Positions 14,016 to 15,485 of a DNA stretch of 15,485 bases are shown in pieces. The position numbers and the translations under genes are program-made. The notes below the pieces were generated by a model. That model made no database searches, had not been told where the DNA came from, and saw only the letters and a program-made list of their open reading frames with translations. Within the stretch, counting starts at the first letter, position 1; each line of letters opens with the position of its first letter. Source of the DNA: Myxococcales bacterium (GTDB lineage Bacteria; Myxococcota; Myxococcia; Myxococcales; Anaeromyxobacteraceae); NCBI GenBank assembly GCA_021779335.1, contig JAJYAW010000023.1, forward strand, positions 1-15,485. Reading direction: 5' to 3'.

Positions 14016-14789
14016 GTGGCGCGCGGCTCGCCGGACCTGAGGCGCGTCCTCACCTTCGGCGGGCAGGCCCCGCTCGCGGTGGGGTCGCTCATCGCCGCCA
14101 TGGCGGTGGCCACCGTGGGCGGCACGATCTGGCCGCCGCTGGCGGAGCTCCTCTGGCTGCAGGTCCCGTCCGCCGGGACGCCGCCCTGGCTGGCGGCGGC
14201 GCAGCCCTGGCGGCTCCTCACCTGGCCCTTCTTCCAGGGCCACCTGGGCGGCAGCGTCCTCACGCTCCTCTTCGGCGGCTTCATGCTCCTCTGGCTGGGG
14301 CGGCAGCTGTCCTCCGCCTGGAGCGAGCGGCGCTTCCTGGTGCGCTTCTTCGTCCTCACGGGCGGGGCCGGCCTGGCGTCGCTCCTCCTGGTCGGCCTGC
14401 TGGGCGGCGGCGAGGTCTACTTCGGCATCTGGGCGGTGCTCGACGCGCTGCTGGTCACCTGGGGGCTCATCTTCCCCAACCAGCGGCTCTCCTGGTTCGG
14501 GGTGCTGCAGATGACCGGCGGCACGGTGGCCAGGGTCGTGACCATCGGCACCCCGCTCTGGGCCCTGGCGGTGGCGCCGTCCGGGGTGGGGGTGGTGGAC
14601 CGGCTGGTCGCCTACCTGCCGCACCTGGCCGCCATCGGGCTGGCCTGGCTGCTGGTGGCGGGCGGGCCGCGGCGCGGCTGGTACCGCCTGAAGGACTGGT
14701 GGCTCCGCCGCGACCTGGAGAGCCGGCGGCGCAAGTTCAAGGTCGTCTCCACCGACCGCCCCCGGCCCACCAAGCCGTGGCTGAACTGA
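14016..14789 (+). CDS. Rhomboid-fold membrane protein lacking catalytic residues (pseudo-rhomboid)
   Basis: A 257-residue protein with about six membrane helices. The L1-loop WR (W65, R66) in PWRLLTWPFF and the following GGFMLLWLGRQL-x-W-x-x-RRF pattern match rhomboid proteases. The active-site segment, normally GxSG followed by F-P-N, reads GIWAVLDALLVTWGLIFPN here, so the serine is W139. The TM2 His and Asn expected near the L1 loop are also absent, while a His is kept in TM6 (H203, PHLAAIGLAWLLV). I infer a non-proteolytic relative, comparable in principle to iRhoms or derlins. A basic C-terminal tail (RRRKFKVVSTDRPRPTKPW) should be cytoplasmic. The GTG start at 14016 follows the small gene's stop by one base. 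Confidence 0.78.
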   Translation: MARGSPDLRRVLTFGGQAPLAVGSLIAAMAVATVGGTIWPPLAELLWLQVPSAGTPPWLAAAQPWRLLTWPFFQGHLGGSVLTLLFGGFMLLWLGRQLSSAWSERRFLVRFFVLTGGAGLASLLLVGLLGGGEVYFGIWAVLDALLVTWGLIFPNQRLSWFGVLQMTGGTVARVVTIGTPLWALAVAPSGVGVVDRLVAYLPHLAAIGLAWLLVAGGPRRGWYRLKDWWLRRDLESRRRKFKVVSTDRPRPTKPWLN

Positions 14790-14804
14790 AGGCGGCGCCG
14801 CGCC

Positions 14805-14818
14805 GAGCCCGCGGGCTC
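14805..14818. terminator. 14-bp palindrome between convergent genes, bidirectional terminator-like
   Basis: GAGCCCGCGGGCTC is perfectly self-complementary. It lies between the convergent rhomboid-like gene and the right-edge gene, and its last two bases fall in the stop codon of the latter. It has no T tract on either side. Confidence 0.4.
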
Positions 14819-15485
14819 AGCTCACCGTCACCTGCTTCACCGCCGCCTGGTAGACCCAGATCCGGCCGGTGTTGGTGCGCGTGTCGGCCGGGATCATGAA
14901 GAAGCCGACCGCGCCCTCCCGGTAGTCCGGGGAGAAGCCGGCCACCTGCCGTCCGTCGCGGAAGGTGACGCGCACCTTCTTCCCCTCCGGCACCGGCGCC
15001 TTCTCGCCCGGCGTCAGCATGAAGAAGATGGCCTTGATGAGCTCGGTGGGGATGGCCTCGGGGGCGCCCGGCCCCTGCGGCTGGAGCGGCAGCTCGGGCG
15101 CGTCGAGCAGCGCGTCCACCAGGAGGCCCCGCTTCACCTGGCCGTCCACCGTGTGGAGGACCACGCGGTGCGAACCCTCGACGACCACCGTGGGCGCCGG
15201 CGGCGCCAGCGGCTCCACCTCCATCGGCTCCGGCTCCGGCTCGTCCCCCGCGTCGAAGAGGCCGTCGGTCACGGCCGGCGGCAGCTCGAAGGTGTCGCCC
15301 GCGGGGCCGGCGTCGCCGTAAGCGGCGGCGATCTCGGGCGGGATGGCCGCGCCGCCGTCGGCGGGCTCCGGCTCCGGCAGGGGCTGGGCCCAGGCAGGAA
15401 CGGGAACGGGCGGCGGCTGCGGCGCGGCCGCCGGCTCGGACGGCGCCGGCTCGGGCTCGGGCTCGGGCTCGAGCAGCGCGGGCTC
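14817..15485 (-). CDS. C-terminal part of an acidic Pro/Glu-rich protein with an unrecognised C-terminal domain, cut by right edge
   Basis: The frame is open from the window edge to the TGA at 14819-14817, giving 222 visible residues; the N-terminus is missing. The first ~95 residues are low-complexity and acidic, with repeated Pro-Glu pairs and Ala/Pro stretches, as in a disordered linker. The last ~125 residues form a globular domain I cannot name: VVVEGSHRVVLHTVDGQVKR, then TELIKAIFFML, VRVTFRDGRQVAGFSPDY, GFFMIPADTRTNTGRIWVYQ and VKQVTVS, suggesting beta strands with a short helix. A GTG at 15272 could start a 151-residue version, but the same frame and composition continue upstream, so I treat the gene as partial. 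No function is inferred. It converges with the rhomboid-like gene. Confidence 0.8.
   Translation of the reverse strand, partial: EPALLEPEPEPEPAPSEPAAAPQPPPVPVPAWAQPLPEPEPADGGAAIPPEIAAAYGDAGPAGDTFELPPAVTDGLFDAGDEPEPEPMEVEPLAPPAPTVVVEGSHRVVLHTVDGQVKRGLLVDALLDAPELPLQPQGPGAPEAIPTELIKAIFFMLTPGEKAPVPEGKKVRVTFRDGRQVAGFSPDYREGAVGFFMIPADTRTNTGRIWVYQAAVKQVTVS
15448..15471 (-). repeat. Hexanucleotide repeat coding Pro-Glu pairs
   Basis: GGCTCG occurs four times in tandem on the plus strand (15448-15471); the minus strand codes alternating Pro and Glu. Such repeats are prone to length change without breaking the frame. Confidence 0.7.

Noticed and set aside
15272..15272. GTG as the true start of the right-edge gene
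   Set aside because: The same frame stays open to the window edge with matching Pro/Glu-rich composition and no ribosome site or promoter at this point, so the gene more likely begins outside the window.
1..15485. CRISPR arrays, insertion sequences, integrase sites, tRNA or rRNA genes
   Set aside because: No spaced direct repeats of suitable length, transposase motifs, terminal inverted repeats or RNA-gene cores were seen on either strand, and composition is uniform throughout.

Overview
The window is very GC-rich DNA (about three quarters G+C by eye) with dense, mostly short-spaced bacterial genes. Gene content is housekeeping plus signalling: a sensor kinase, a chemoreceptor, a class A penicillin-binding protein, a Tat translocase and a thiolase. 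Base composition, many GTG starts, the chemoreceptor type and the Pro/Ala-rich tails suggest a Myxococcota bacterium, most likely Anaeromyxobacter-like. That placement is inference from style and protein families, not from a marker gene. No mobile element, CRISPR array, tRNA or rRNA is visible. No stretch above 300 bases lacks a gene; the longest gap is the divergent intergenic region 3334-3526.

Layout. (1) 1-3333, minus strand: a LivK-like periplasmic binding protein followed one base later by a Cache/HAMP/PAS hybrid histidine-kinase-type sensor that runs off the left edge. (2) 3527-8240, plus strand: a metallo-beta-lactamase/beta-CASP exonuclease-like protein, an RluC-type pseudouridine synthase and penicillin-binding protein 1A. 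(3) 8317-10404: a chemoreceptor with an unusually long coiled coil, converging tail to tail with an EVE-domain gene (10401-10805, minus) so that their stop codons share CTAG. (4) 10894-12269: tatB-tatC with an ATGA overlap. (5) 12308-13719: a small two-helix membrane protein overlapping (GTGA) an ACAA2-like thiolase. (6) 13817-14789: a 65-residue protein coupled to a rhomboid-fold protein without the catalytic residues. (7) 14817-15485, minus: the C-terminal part of an acidic, Pro/Glu-rich protein that enters from the right edge.

How it fits together. The binding protein and kinase look like one ligand-sensing unit rather than part of a transporter, since no permease or ATPase lies beside them in the window. 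TatB and TatC form the receptor core of the twin-arginine export complex; a TatA pore subunit must be elsewhere. PBP1A builds periplasmic peptidoglycan. The rest are individually promoted units: several have an AT-rich TAnnnT hexamer only 6-12 bases before the start codon, implying short-leader or leaderless transcripts, and several 3' ends carry GC palindromes without a T tract.

I did not find a convincing new defence or mobile system. The most unusual items are a tandem 34-residue, one-cysteine-per-unit duplication inserted in the first periplasmic loop of TatC, the four-heptad repeats in both arms of the chemoreceptor together with altered trimer-contact residues, the inactive rhomboid with its small partner, and the transporter-less binding protein/kinase pair.
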